A DNA stretch of 64,000 nt from positions 123,164 to 187,163 of the forward strand of contig NZ_JANAVO010000011.1 in assembly GCF_024213555.1 (NCBI RefSeq), written 5' to 3'. Shown piece by piece: positions 1 through 8,990 of this stretch (positions are counted from its first letter, which is position 1; every line of letters starts with the position of its first letter). Below the pieces are notes generated by a model, which saw only the letters and a list, made by a program, of their open reading frames with translations, had not been told where the DNA came from and made no database searches. Source of the DNA: Allokutzneria sp. A3M-2-11 16. Lineage in GTDB: Bacteria; Actinomycetota; Actinomycetes; Mycobacteriales; Pseudonocardiaceae. A program made the position numbers and the translations under genes.

Positions 1-24
1 GACTGCTACGCCGACGCGAAGTGA
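1..24 (+). CDS. possible C-terminal end of a gene running in from outside
   Basis: The first 24 bases can be read as seven codons (D-C-Y-A-D-A-K) and a TGA stop, with GC-rich third positions. It may be the tail of a plus-strand gene that begins before the window. Far too little is visible to name a product, and chance is possible. Confidence 0.25.
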   Translation, partial: DCYADAK

Positions 25-40
25 CCGTTGAAGTTCCGGC

Positions 41-265
41 GTCTTCAAGTACACCGCACCCCACCCACCAGCGTCTTCAACCGCCCCCAACCTCGCTGAG
101 CGCCTCGGGTTGGGGGCGGAAAAAGACTGCTGAGGCGGGGGTTCGTGGTACTTGAAGACGTCGGTACCCCTGCGCGGGCCAGTGCGCTGAGCCGCAGGTT
201 TGCTGTGGTTAGTGGTGTGTCGCGCGGGGGGTTCGGTGTACTTGAAGACCGCTGTACTTGAAGAC
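41..265. repeat. intergenic CTTCAAGTAC repeat cluster with a GC-rich hairpin
   Basis: GTCTTCAAGTAC occurs at 41-52 and its reverse complement GTACTTGAAGAC at 148-159, 238-249 and 254-265. A perfect 12-bp stem, CCGCCCCCAACC (81-92) against GGTTGGGGGCGG (108-119), lies between them. The stretch 41-92 is similar to 18479-18532 elsewhere in the window. No gene is seen in 25-273. The hairpin could end transcription of the LAL gene or of the upstream gene, but there is no T-tract. Confidence 0.6.
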
Positions 266-273
266 TGCTGTAC

Positions 274-3267
274 TCAGGTGAGGAGGTGGCGTTCGTAGGC
301 GGCGGCCACGGCCTCGGTGCGGCTGCCCGCGCGGAGCTTGGCCATGATCCGGGTGAGGTGCACGCTGACCGTCTTCTCGCTGATGTAGAGCTTCTCTCCG
401 ACCTGGCGGTTGGTGTTGCCCTTGGCGACCAGGTCCAGCACCGCGCGTTCGCGGGGCGTCAGCGGGTTGATCACCGGGCGCTCCTGCGCGACGGCCTCGC
501 CAAGGGCCAGCCTGCCGCGCTTGGCGAACTGGCGGAGCGCGTCGCGCAGCGGGACCGCGTCGAGGCGCTCGGCCACCTCGTGCGCCAGGCACAGCTCCGT
601 GGTCGCGGCCTCGCGGTCGCCCGACTGCAACAGGGCCTCGGCCAGCCTCCACCGGGCGACGGCCTCCTGGTAGACGTGGCCGTAGCCGAAGGCGCGCACC
701 GTCTCGCGCCACGCCTCGGGATCGTTGCGGCCGCGCAGCCGCAGCGCCTCCGCCTCGGCCCTGGCCACCCACGCCCGCCCCTCCGGTCCGAGCTGACCGC
801 TGCGCGGCCTGCCGAGGCGGACGGTGTCGCGGACGAACTCCAGCATCTCCATGCCGGAGCGGACCGCGTCCTGCTCGGCCTCGGTGTTGCCGCGGTGCCG
901 GGCCTGCTTGGCCAGCTCGGTGTAGGAGACGACGCCGAGGGTGCCCAGCCAGATGCCGCGGATGCCCCACTCGTCGTACTCGCGCTGCACCCGCACCGCG
1001 TTCTCGATCCGGGCGGCGGCCTCCGCGGGCCTGCCCCGCCACAGCTCCATCTCGGTGACGCACGGGTCGATCAGCACGAGGGTGAGCGGGTCGCGCCGCC
1101 ACTGCTCGCCGAACTGGCGCAGCATCGAGCGCACCTCGGCGTAGCGACCCCGGCCCACCTTCACGTGCAGGTCCGCGGCGGCCACCTCGGCGGCGGCCAG
1201 GTCCGGGACCGCCCGGCCGGGCAGTTCGGCGGCCGCCTCCGCGCCGTCCCAGTCGCCGAGCATGTAGCGCACGACCACCTGGAGCAGGCGCACCTCCAGG
1301 CCGTAGACGCTCCAGGTGAGGCCGACCTGCTCGGCCCGCGCGGCGCCCTCGTCGATCATGACCTGCGCGCTGGCCAGGTCGCCCTGGTCGTAGAGGTTGA
1401 CGCAGAGGTTGTACCAGGCGCGCAGCTCCACCGAGAGCGCCCCGGCCTGCACCGCCCGGTCCCGGGCGATCAGCTGCCGCTCGCGGGCCTTCTCCGGCCG
1501 GGCGGCGAACTCGTCGAAGATCGCCAGCGAGATCTGCGCGTCGGCCTCCGCGCCGTGCGCGCCCGACGCCTTGGCCACGCGCAGCGCCTCCTCGGCGTAG
1601 CCCATCGCCACGTCGTCGGCCACGCCGAGGTGGGTCGCGACGCGGGAGCGCACCGAGAGCACCCACGCCTTCACCGCGCTGTCCGGCTCGTCGCGGACCA
1701 GCTCCCACGCACGCTCGATCGCCGTGGCCGCGTTCTCCAGCTTCGCGTCGGCCCAGAGCAGGTACTGGGAGTACATCCGCAGCGAGTCCGCGAGCACGGT
1801 GCGGTCGCTGTCCTCCTCGGTGAGCTGGACCAGCGAGCGGGCGTACGCGACGGCGCGGTCCACCTCGCCCGCCTGGGACGCCATGTAGGCGACCTTCCTG
1901 GTCAGGGTCGGCTCGTCGGTGCCCGCCACCGTCGCCGGATCGGGCACGGCCTGCCACAGCTTCAACGCCTGCTCGTAGTAGTACAGCGCCTCGGCGTACG
2001 CGCCCGAGGCCTTGGCCTCCGACGCGGCGCGCACCGAGGCCGACAGCGCACGCGGCAGGTCGTGGCTCTCCAGGCTGTGGTGGGCCAGGGCCGCGGCGGA
2101 CCCGCGCTTGTCCAGGGTGCCGGCGGCGCGCTGGGCGTAGGCGCTGTGCAGCCGCACGCGCTCGCCAGGCAGCAGGTCGCCGTAGACGGCCTCGCGCAGC
2201 AGCGCGTGCCGGAAGACGTAGCGCTCCTCGCCCTCGCTGAAGACCAGCACGTGGTGGGCGACCGCCTCGCGCAGCGCCGCCTCCAGATCGGCCTCGGCGA
2301 GGTCGCAGACCTCCTGCAGCCGGGAGTGCCGCACCCAGCGGCCCGCCACCGAGGCGGTCCTGACCACCTGCTGCGCGTGCGGGCCGAGGGCCTCCACCCT
2401 TGCCAGCAGCACGTCGGCGAGGCCGATCGGCATGTTCCGGCAGGAGTCGGTGCCCGCCCACGCCGCGACCAGCTCCTCGGCGAAGAACGCGTTGCCCTCG
2501 GACTTGGCCGCGATCTCGGCGATCTTCTCCTCGGGCAGGTCGCGCTCGGCCAGCTGGGCGACGAAGGAGCGGGCCTCCTTGGCGTCGAACGGAGCCAGGT
2601 CCAGCCGCTCCACCGCGGGCAGCCGGACCAGCTCGGCCAGCAGCGGCCGGAGCGGGTGCCTGCGGTGCAGGTCGTCGGTGCGGTAGGTGGCCACCACCAG
2701 CACGCGCTGCGAGCGCAGCCGGGACAGCAGGAAGGAGGTGAGGTAGCGGGTGGAGCTGTCGGCCCAGTGCAGGTCCTCCAGCACCACCACGACGCAGCGC
2801 TCGGTGGCCAGTTCGGTGATCAGCCCGTGCACGGCGTCGAAGAGCTGGAGCTGGCCGAGGTCCTGCTCCAGCCTGCGGTCGGCGCCGGAGACGTGCGGTG
2901 GGGCCTCGACCAGGTCGGGGGCCAGCCTGCCCAGCGCGGGGCGGGCCTTGACCAGGTGCACCTCGTCCTCGCCGAGCTGGCCGAGCAGCTCGACGTAGGG
3001 CAGGTAGGGCAGGCCGGTCTCGCCCGCGTCCAGGCACCGGCCGACGAGCACCCTGGCGCCCTCGGCGAGCGCGTGGTCGGAGAGCTCGGCGACCATCCTG
3101 GACTTGCCGACCCCGGCGTCACCCGCGAGCAGGACGGCGGCGGCCGTCCCGCGTTGTGCTTGCTGCAGGGCGGAGCGCAGTCGCCGTAGCTGCGAACTGC
3201 GCCCCACCAGCGGAATTCCGGACCCTAGGCGCGACACATCCAGGATGCTCGCACAGGGGTCAGACAC
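274..3267 (-). CDS. LuxR-family (LAL-type) ATP-binding transcriptional regulator
   Basis: A 997-residue regulator of the large ATP-binding LuxR (LAL/MalT-like) type. Near the N-terminus a Walker A motif (GDAGVGKS, about residues 49-56) and a later Walker B (VVVVLEDLHWAD) mark the AAA/STAND ATPase. A long helical TPR-like middle follows, and the last about 65 residues form a LuxR helix-turn-helix (LTPRERAVLDLVAKG ... SVHLTRI). Such proteins sense a small molecule, oligomerise with ATP and activate transcription. The start is GTG at 3267, overlapping the small upstream gene by 8 bases. The target is unknown; no pathway gene lies next to it. Confidence 0.9.
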   Translation of the reverse strand: MSDPCASILDVSRLGSGIPLVGRSSQLRRLRSALQQAQRGTAAAVLLAGDAGVGKSRMVAELSDHALAEGARVLVGRCLDAGETGLPYLPYVELLGQLGEDEVHLVKARPALGRLAPDLVEAPPHVSGADRRLEQDLGQLQLFDAVHGLITELATERCVVVVLEDLHWADSSTRYLTSFLLSRLRSQRVLVVATYRTDDLHRRHPLRPLLAELVRLPAVERLDLAPFDAKEARSFVAQLAERDLPEEKIAEIAAKSEGNAFFAEELVAAWAGTDSCRNMPIGLADVLLARVEALGPHAQQVVRTASVAGRWVRHSRLQEVCDLAEADLEAALREAVAHHVLVFSEGEERYVFRHALLREAVYGDLLPGERVRLHSAYAQRAAGTLDKRGSAAALAHHSLESHDLPRALSASVRAASEAKASGAYAEALYYYEQALKLWQAVPDPATVAGTDEPTLTRKVAYMASQAGEVDRAVAYARSLVQLTEEDSDRTVLADSLRMYSQYLLWADAKLENAATAIERAWELVRDEPDSAVKAWVLSVRSRVATHLGVADDVAMGYAEEALRVAKASGAHGAEADAQISLAIFDEFAARPEKARERQLIARDRAVQAGALSVELRAWYNLCVNLYDQGDLASAQVMIDEGAARAEQVGLTWSVYGLEVRLLQVVVRYMLGDWDGAEAAAELPGRAVPDLAAAEVAAADLHVKVGRGRYAEVRSMLRQFGEQWRRDPLTLVLIDPCVTEMELWRGRPAEAAARIENAVRVQREYDEWGIRGIWLGTLGVVSYTELAKQARHRGNTEAEQDAVRSGMEMLEFVRDTVRLGRPRSGQLGPEGRAWVARAEAEALRLRGRNDPEAWRETVRAFGYGHVYQEAVARWRLAEALLQSGDREAATTELCLAHEVAERLDAVPLRDALRQFAKRGRLALGEAVAQERPVINPLTPRERAVLDLVAKGNTNRQVGEKLYISEKTVSVHLTRIMAKLRAGSRTEAVAAAYERHLLT

Positions 3268-3451
3268 TGCGCGGCCGAATTGCGGGTGACTCGCCTCGCT
3301 CCGCCCGGCCGCGTGTTCGTGCTTCGGCGAGGTGCTGCCACCAGCTTTCGAAGGTGGTGCGGTACGCCGCGCCGCGATCGGCGGTCAGGCGCTCCCTGCG
3401 GTAGTCGATCTCGGCCTGGATGGCGTCGGTGTTGTTGCTGTAGTGGCTCAT
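3260..3451 (-). CDS. small hypothetical protein upstream of the LAL regulator
   Basis: A 63-residue charged protein (begins MSHYSNNTDAIQ) with an amphipathic helical centre rich in Arg and Glu and no signal peptide or membrane segment. It starts at ATG 3451 and its end overlaps the GTG start of the LAL gene, which suggests coupled translation. No clear Shine-Dalgarno is visible. No family recognised. It could be a small partner of the regulator; that is inference from position only. Confidence 0.55.
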   Translation of the reverse strand: MSHYSNNTDAIQAEIDYRRERLTADRGAAYRTTFESWWQHLAEARTRGRAERGESPAIRPRSV

Positions 3452-3561
3452 GGAGAAGAGGTTCGCGGTAAGGCGGGGGCGGTCACATCAGATGATCACG
3501 TAAGTTCCCGCCCCCACCCCCTTACTTACCCGCGGTTAACCCGTACGGGGGCCTTACCCCG

Positions 3562-4128
3562 CTAGCAGTTCTTCGAGGTCAGGGTCTGCGTCGGGTAGCC
3601 GAAGGTGACGCCGTTGAACACGGCCTTGCGGATGTTGCCGGGGTAGCCCTCACCCTGGCGGACCTCGTAGTGCAGGTGTGCGCTGATGTTGTTGCCCGGC
3701 CTGCTGGTCTTGCCGACGGTGCCGATGCGCTGGCCCTGCGCGACGGCCTGGCCCACGGACACGCTGCGGACGTTGAGGTGCGCGTAGTAGGTCGCCCAGC
3801 CGCCGCCGTGGTCGATCTTCACGAGGTTGCCGTAGCCGTTGACGGAGCCTTGGTGGGAGGAGATCACCACGGTGCCCGCGGCGGCCGCGACGACCGTGTC
3901 GCCGAGGTCCGCGTCCGGGCTGCTGCCGCGGTTGAGGTCGAGTTCGTAGGAGCGGTGCGCGCTGCTGTTGCTGGAGTTGCCCGTCCAGCTCTGCCCGCAG
4001 GGGAACGGGAACTGGAAGTTCGTCGACCTGCTTGCGGGGTCGGCTGTTGATGCAGTGGCGGCGTTCACTGGAGTCAGACTCACCAGGAGGCTCGCGCCAA
4101 CGATCGTCGTCGCCATGAGTGCACGCAT
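3562..4128 (-). CDS. secreted M23-family peptidase (LytM domain)
   Basis: A 188-residue exported protein. A Sec signal peptide spans about residues 1-25 (MRALMATTIVGASLLVSLTP, then an Ala-rich cleavage region). The rest is one LytM/M23 zinc peptidase domain with the first ligands in AHRSYELDLN (H...D) and the H-x-H pair in SAHLHYE. M23 enzymes cut peptidoglycan cross-bridges or glycine-rich peptides outside the cell. ATG 4128 was chosen because it opens the signal peptide and has GAAAGGA about 10 bases upstream; longer in-frame extensions lack this. It is divergent from the AfsR-like gene. Confidence 0.9.
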   Translation of the reverse strand: MRALMATTIVGASLLVSLTPVNAATASTADPASRSTNFQFPFPCGQSWTGNSSNSSAHRSYELDLNRGSSPDADLGDTVVAAAAGTVVISSHQGSVNGYGNLVKIDHGGGWATYYAHLNVRSVSVGQAVAQGQRIGTVGKTSRPGNNISAHLHYEVRQGEGYPGNIRKAVFNGVTFGYPTQTLTSKNC

Positions 4129-4358
4129 GACCGCACGTCCTTTCGGCAGGGTGAAAGGGCAGGGGTGGCGCGCAGTGAACTGCCGGGCACTTGTGTCACG
4201 CTGGTGTGACCGAGGCCACTGAGCCGCTTGGTGCATGCTGTGCTGGACCGAACGGCCACCTGGCTGAAAAGGTTTGCGAGCGAGCAACCAGAAGGGCCCG
4301 TGACGACGTACAAATCGCGTTACGTACAGCAGCGACCCGAGCGCGGGGGCGGTGGGCC

Positions 4359-7277
4359 ATGAGCACGACCGAGATGAGCTTCCGGGTACTCGGACCCTTG
4401 GAGGTCGCCGCGGGCGGCCGCGCGCTCTCGCTCGGCGGGGCCAAACCGCGGATGCTGCTGGGCAGCCTGCTGCTCAACCCCAACCGCCTGGTCTCGACGG
4501 ACCTGCTGGTCGAGGTGTTGTGGCCACATTCCCCGCCCCGCTCGGCCGTGGCGAACCTGCGCACGTACGTGAGCACGCTGCGCGCGGGCCTGCGCGGCGG
4601 CGTCGACGGCCACGGGGACCGCAAAGAGGACCGGATCAGGGCGCTGACCTCGGGTTACAGCCTGCACGTCGAGCCCGAGGAGCTGGATCTGCTGCGCTTC
4701 GACCAGCTGGTCGAGCAGGCGCAGCGGGACCGTTCGACCGGGCGGCCGGAACGCGCGCTGGAGCTGTTGCGGCAGGCGGGTTCGCTGTGGCGGGGGCGGC
4801 CGTTGGAGGGCCTTCCGTCCAGCCCGGGGTGGCAGTCGGCCCTGGGCAGGCTGGCCGAGCGCAGGCTGGCCGCGACCGAGGAGCGGTTGGCGCTCCAGGT
4901 CGCCACGGGCGAGTACACCAACGCGATCGCCGAGTTGCAGGGCCTGCTGGAGGAGCACCCGTTCCGCGAGGAGCTGTGGCGGCAGCTGATGCTGGCGCTG
5001 CACGGCAGCGGGCGGCGGGCCGAGGCGCTGCACGCCTACACCGTGGTGCGGCGGCGGCTGGCCGACGAGCTGGGCGTGGAGCCGGGCCCGGAGCTGCGGC
5101 ACGTGCACCGGCTGGTGCTCAGCGGGGAACGGGCCGAGGAGCCGGGCGCGGTCGAGATCGAACCGCAGCACGTCTGCCAGCTGCCGCCGGACACCCCGGA
5201 CTTCACCGGGCGCACGCAGCAGCTCGGGGACCTGCTGGGGACCCTGGCCGAGCCGGACCGGATGCCGATCGCGATCGTGGTGGGTGCCCCCGGGATGGGC
5301 AAGACGACCCTCGCGACGCACGCGGCGCACCGGCTGCGCTCGCGCTTCCCCGACGGCCAGCTCTACGTCGACCTCGGCGGGACCACGCGCAACCCGCGCG
5401 ATCCGGCGACCGTGCTCGCCGAGCTGCTGCGGTCGCTCGGCGTGCCGGGCGCCGCGGTGCCGGAGGGCGCGCACGAACGGGCCGCGCGGTTCCGCTCGCT
5501 GCTGGCCGACCGCCGGATGCTGGTGGTGCTCGACGACGCGGTGAACGCGGCGCAGGTGCGGCCGCTGCTGCCGGCCACCGCGGGCAGCGCCGTGCTGGTG
5601 ACCAGCCGCTCGCGGATCGCCGAGCTGCCCGGGGCGCACCAGGTCGAGCTGGGCGTGTTCACCCCGGCGGAGGCGATGACGCTGCTCGGCTCGATCGCCG
5701 GGCGGGAGCGGGTCTCCGGCGACGAGGACGCCTGCGACCGGCTGCTGGAGGCGTGCGGGCTGCTGCCGCTGGCGATCCGGATCGCCGGGGCGAAGCTCGC
5801 CGGGCGGCAGGGCTGGCCGCTGCGGGTGCTGGCCGACCGGCTGGACGACGAGTCGCGGCGGCTGAACGAGCTGCGGCTGGGCGAGCTGGGCGTGCGGGCC
5901 AGCGTCGACCTGAGCTACCGCGGCCTGGCTCCGCGGGCGGCCCGCGCCATGCGGCTGCTGGGCCTGCTGGAGGGCCCGTCGCAGCCGGGCTGGGTGGTCG
6001 GCGCGCTGCTGGGCTCCGAAGGCGGCACCGACTACGACGACGCGCTCGACCAGCTGGTGGACGCGAACCTGCTGCGGTTGGCCGGGGTGGACTGCTCGGG
6101 GCAGCCGCGCTACGCCATGGCCGACCTGCTGCGGGTCTACGCGCGGGAGATGCTGCGCGCCGATCCGGTCGCGGAGCGGGAGGCGGCGCTGGAGCGCGTC
6201 GCGGGCGGCTGGCTGACGCTGGCGGAGCGGGCCTGCGCGCACCTGCCGACCAGCATCTTCGCCCCGGCCACCGGCGCCGCGCCGAGGTGGAGCCCGGAGG
6301 CCGCGGTGCTGCGGCTGGTGACCGCCGATCCGGTCGGCTGGCTGACCGCGGAGACGCAGGCGCTGGTCGCCGCGGTCGAGCAGGGTCCGCGCGGGGCCGC
6401 GCAGGAGCTGGCCGCGTGCCTGGTGCCGTGGTTCGACCTGCGCAGCCACTTCGACGAGTGGCGGCGCACGCACGACGCCGCGCTGGTCGGGGCACGGGAG
6501 GACCGGGACCACTGGGGCGAGGCGGTGCTGCGGCGCGGCCTCGGCCAGCTCGCGCTCTACCAGGACCGCTATCCCGAGGCGATCGAGCAGTTCCAGCGCT
6601 CGCGCGGGCTGTTCGACTCCGTCGGCGACGAGCACGGCGCGGCGATCGCGGTGTCCGGGCTGGCCGCGGTGGACCGGGTGCTCGGGCGCACCGAGGAGGC
6701 GCTGCGCAACTGCACCGCCGCGCTGCGGATGTTCGTCAACGCCGGGGACCGGCACGGCGAGGCTTACGCGCGCAACGTGCTCGGCGTGATCCACCTGAGG
6801 GCGGGCAGGCACGCGGCGGCGCTCGGCGAGTTCTCCTCGGCGCTGCGGCTGTCCAGGGCGCTGGCCGACCGGCACCGCGAGGCACACGTGCTGCACGAGC
6901 TGGGGATGCTGCACTTCACCCTCGGCCGCACCTCGGCGGCGGTGGCCGAGACCGAGCGGGCGCTGGGGATCTTCGAGGCGATCGGCGACACCCAGGGCGA
7001 GGTCTACGCGCGCCAGCAGCTCGGCGGGATGCACGCGCGGCTGGGTGACGAACCGCGGGCGGCGGCGCTGCTGCGTACCGCGTTGGAGGGGCACCGGCGG
7101 ATCGGTGACCGGCGTGGCGAGGCGAGCACCGCGCAGTCGCTCGGCGAGCTGCACCAGGCCGCTGGCCGGATCGACCCGGCCCGCACGCACCTGGCGCTCG
7201 CCCGGCAGTTGTGGCGTGAGCTGGGCGCTGAGGAGCAGGCGGCCGAACTCACGACGGCGCTGGCCACCCTCGGTTAG
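4359..7277 (+). CDS. AfsR/SARP-type regulator with NB-ARC and TPR domains
   Basis: A 972-residue regulator. Domains in order: OmpR-type winged helix (about 1-100, opening MSTTEMSFRVLGPLEV), bacterial transcriptional activator domain (about 110-260), NB-ARC ATPase with Walker A GAPGMGKTT (about 309-317) and Walker B MLVVLDDAV, then TPR repeats to the end. This is the AfsR layout; such proteins activate specialised metabolism or development through SARP direct repeats. ATG 4359 precedes the DNA-binding domain; ATG 4374 is an alternative. It is divergent from the M23 peptidase and followed by a hairpin and two secreted-enzyme genes on the same strand. Confidence 0.92.
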   Translation: MSTTEMSFRVLGPLEVAAGGRALSLGGAKPRMLLGSLLLNPNRLVSTDLLVEVLWPHSPPRSAVANLRTYVSTLRAGLRGGVDGHGDRKEDRIRALTSGYSLHVEPEELDLLRFDQLVEQAQRDRSTGRPERALELLRQAGSLWRGRPLEGLPSSPGWQSALGRLAERRLAATEERLALQVATGEYTNAIAELQGLLEEHPFREELWRQLMLALHGSGRRAEALHAYTVVRRRLADELGVEPGPELRHVHRLVLSGERAEEPGAVEIEPQHVCQLPPDTPDFTGRTQQLGDLLGTLAEPDRMPIAIVVGAPGMGKTTLATHAAHRLRSRFPDGQLYVDLGGTTRNPRDPATVLAELLRSLGVPGAAVPEGAHERAARFRSLLADRRMLVVLDDAVNAAQVRPLLPATAGSAVLVTSRSRIAELPGAHQVELGVFTPAEAMTLLGSIAGRERVSGDEDACDRLLEACGLLPLAIRIAGAKLAGRQGWPLRVLADRLDDESRRLNELRLGELGVRASVDLSYRGLAPRAARAMRLLGLLEGPSQPGWVVGALLGSEGGTDYDDALDQLVDANLLRLAGVDCSGQPRYAMADLLRVYAREMLRADPVAEREAALERVAGGWLTLAERACAHLPTSIFAPATGAAPRWSPEAAVLRLVTADPVGWLTAETQALVAAVEQGPRGAAQELAACLVPWFDLRSHFDEWRRTHDAALVGAREDRDHWGEAVLRRGLGQLALYQDRYPEAIEQFQRSRGLFDSVGDEHGAAIAVSGLAAVDRVLGRTEEALRNCTAALRMFVNAGDRHGEAYARNVLGVIHLRAGRHAAALGEFSSALRLSRALADRHREAHVLHELGMLHFTLGRTSAAVAETERALGIFEAIGDTQGEVYARQQLGGMHARLGDEPRAAALLRTALEGHRRIGDRRGEASTAQSLGELHQAAGRIDPARTHLALARQLWRELGAEEQAAELTTALATLG

Positions 7278-7311
7278 CCGGGCGACAAGCCGGGAACAAG
7301 GGCGTGGAGGC

Positions 7312-7338
7312 ACGGTTGGGCCGGTCGGACCCAACCGT
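7312..7338 (+). terminator. hairpin after the AfsR-like gene
   Basis: ACGGTTGGG (7312-7320) pairs with CCCAACCGT (7330-7338) across a 9-base loop, 35 bases after the stop codon. No T-run follows, so it would be a hairpin-only terminator. Confidence 0.5.
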
Positions 7339-7416
7339 ACGGCAAGTATTTACAAGTCAGCCCTTGATCACGAAAATCGCTGACATCTCGGAGACGACAC
7401 AGTCGGAGGGTCACGC

Positions 7417-8952
7417 ATGGGCTGGCGCCGAACGCTGACGGCACTGCTGGGCACGCTCGCCATGGGCGCGGTGCTGGTCATCCCCGCCTCGGCGGCGGAC
7501 CAGGACGCGGCACTCTGCCCGGCGCCGAAGAAGTCGCTGCGCGGGCTGTGGCTGGCCAGCGTCGGCAACATCAACTGGCCGAGCGCCCCCGGCCAGCCCG
7601 CCGAGCAGGTGCGCGCCGAGTATCGCGGTCTGCTCGACGGCGCGCGGCGGATCCGGGCCAACGCCGTCTTCGTCCAGGTCCGGCCGACCGCGGACGCGCT
7701 CTACCCCTCCGAGTTCGAGCCGTGGTCGCACTGGCTGACCGGCGAGCAGGGCAAGGACCCTGGCTGGGACCCGCTGGCGTTCGCGGTCCGCGAGGCGCAC
7801 GCCCGCAACCTCGAGTTCCACGCGTGGTTCAACCCCTACCGCGTCAGCAAGCAGGGCGACATCACCAAGCTGGCGCCCAACCACCCGGCGCGGCTGCACC
7901 CGGAGTGGGTGCTGAAGTACGGGGACGGGCTCTACTACAACCCCGGAGTGCCGGAGGTGCGGGCCTTCGTCGAGAAGGTGATCGTCGACGTGGTGCGCCG
8001 CTACGACATCGACGGCGTGCACTTCGACGACTACTTCTACCCCTATCCCGTTGCGGGACAACAACTCGACGACGAGCGGGCCTACAAGGAGCACGGGGCG
8101 GGTTTCCCGAACCGGGCCGACTGGCGGCGGGACAACGTGGACCGGCTGGTCTCCGGGCTCGCCGCGAAGATCAAGGCGGCCAAACCGTGGGTGACCTTCG
8201 GCGTCAGCCCGTTCGCGGTGTGGCGCAACGGGAAGACCGACTCCTCCGGTTCGGACACCGCCGCCGGGATCGAGACCTACGACGACCTCTACGCCGACAC
8301 CAGGAAGTGGATCAGACAGCGCTGGATCGACTACGTGGCGCCGCAGACCTACTGGCACATCGGGTTCCCGGCCGCGGACTACGTGAAGCTGGTGGACTGG
8401 TGGAGCCGCGAGGTGCGCGGTACCGGCGTCGCGTTGTACCTCGGCCAGGCGGCGTACCGGATCGGCTCCGCCACGAGTCCACAGTGGACTGACCCGGAGG
8501 AGATGCCGCGCCAGCTCAGGCTTTCCTCGGCGGTACCCGAGGTCGGCGGGCACATCTACTTCCAGGTCCACAGCGTGCTGGCCAACCCGTTGGGCTTCCG
8601 GGACCGGCTCAGCGACGACATCTACCGCACGCCTTCCCTCGTGCCACCGCGCTCCGCCGTGCCGGGCTGGGGACGGCCCTGGGCGCCCACCGCCTTCGTG
8701 GCGCGCGCCGACGGCGGCCACCAGGTGCGCATCCGGCCCACCGGGCTGCCGTCCGCGTACTACGCCGTCTACCGGACGGAGCGACGCGGCTGCGCGACGA
8801 TGCTGGACACCGTGCGCGCGGATGCCAACGGTGGCGCGGTGTTCGTCGACCGCTCCGCGCGGCCCGGTGTCACCTATACGTACCTGGTGACGGCCGTCGA
8901 CCGGGGTCACCATGAAGGACCAGCCGGAAAAACCCGGCCCATCACCGCCTGA
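7417..8952 (+). CDS. secreted glycoside hydrolase, GHL10/DUF187 type
   Basis: A 511-residue exported protein with a Sec signal peptide (about residues 1-26, ending ASA). The main domain (about 40-370) is a TIM-barrel of the GHL10 (DUF187, YngK-like) group: KKSLRGLWLASVGNINWP at its start and the acidic strand DIDGVHFDDYFYPYP. About 90 C-terminal residues resemble a fibronectin-III or lectin-like strand domain. GHL10 proteins are predicted to act on cell-wall or extracellular glycans; the true substrate is unknown. ATG 7417 follows GGAGGG at good spacing. It probably shares a transcript with the C39-like gene 38 bases downstream. Confidence 0.88.
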   Translation: MGWRRTLTALLGTLAMGAVLVIPASAADQDAALCPAPKKSLRGLWLASVGNINWPSAPGQPAEQVRAEYRGLLDGARRIRANAVFVQVRPTADALYPSEFEPWSHWLTGEQGKDPGWDPLAFAVREAHARNLEFHAWFNPYRVSKQGDITKLAPNHPARLHPEWVLKYGDGLYYNPGVPEVRAFVEKVIVDVVRRYDIDGVHFDDYFYPYPVAGQQLDDERAYKEHGAGFPNRADWRRDNVDRLVSGLAAKIKAAKPWVTFGVSPFAVWRNGKTDSSGSDTAAGIETYDDLYADTRKWIRQRWIDYVAPQTYWHIGFPAADYVKLVDWWSREVRGTGVALYLGQAAYRIGSATSPQWTDPEEMPRQLRLSSAVPEVGGHIYFQVHSVLANPLGFRDRLSDDIYRTPSLVPPRSAVPGWGRPWAPTAFVARADGGHQVRIRPTGLPSAYYAVYRTERRGCATMLDTVRADANGGAVFVDRSARPGVTYTYLVTAVDRGHHEGPAGKTRPITA

Positions 8953-8990
8953 CCGACGAGACCACCCACGAGCGACTGCGGGAGCGTGCG

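Noticed and set aside
286..3189. A very long open frame on the plus strand opposite the LAL regulator
   Set aside because: It is the mirror of a clear LuxR/LAL gene. Its product is an Arg/Gly/His-rich chain without domains, as high-GC shadow frames usually give.
4320..7334. Long minus-strand frame opposite the AfsR-like gene
   Set aside because: Low-complexity Arg/Pro/Gln composition and no motif, while the plus strand encodes a complete AfsR-type protein.
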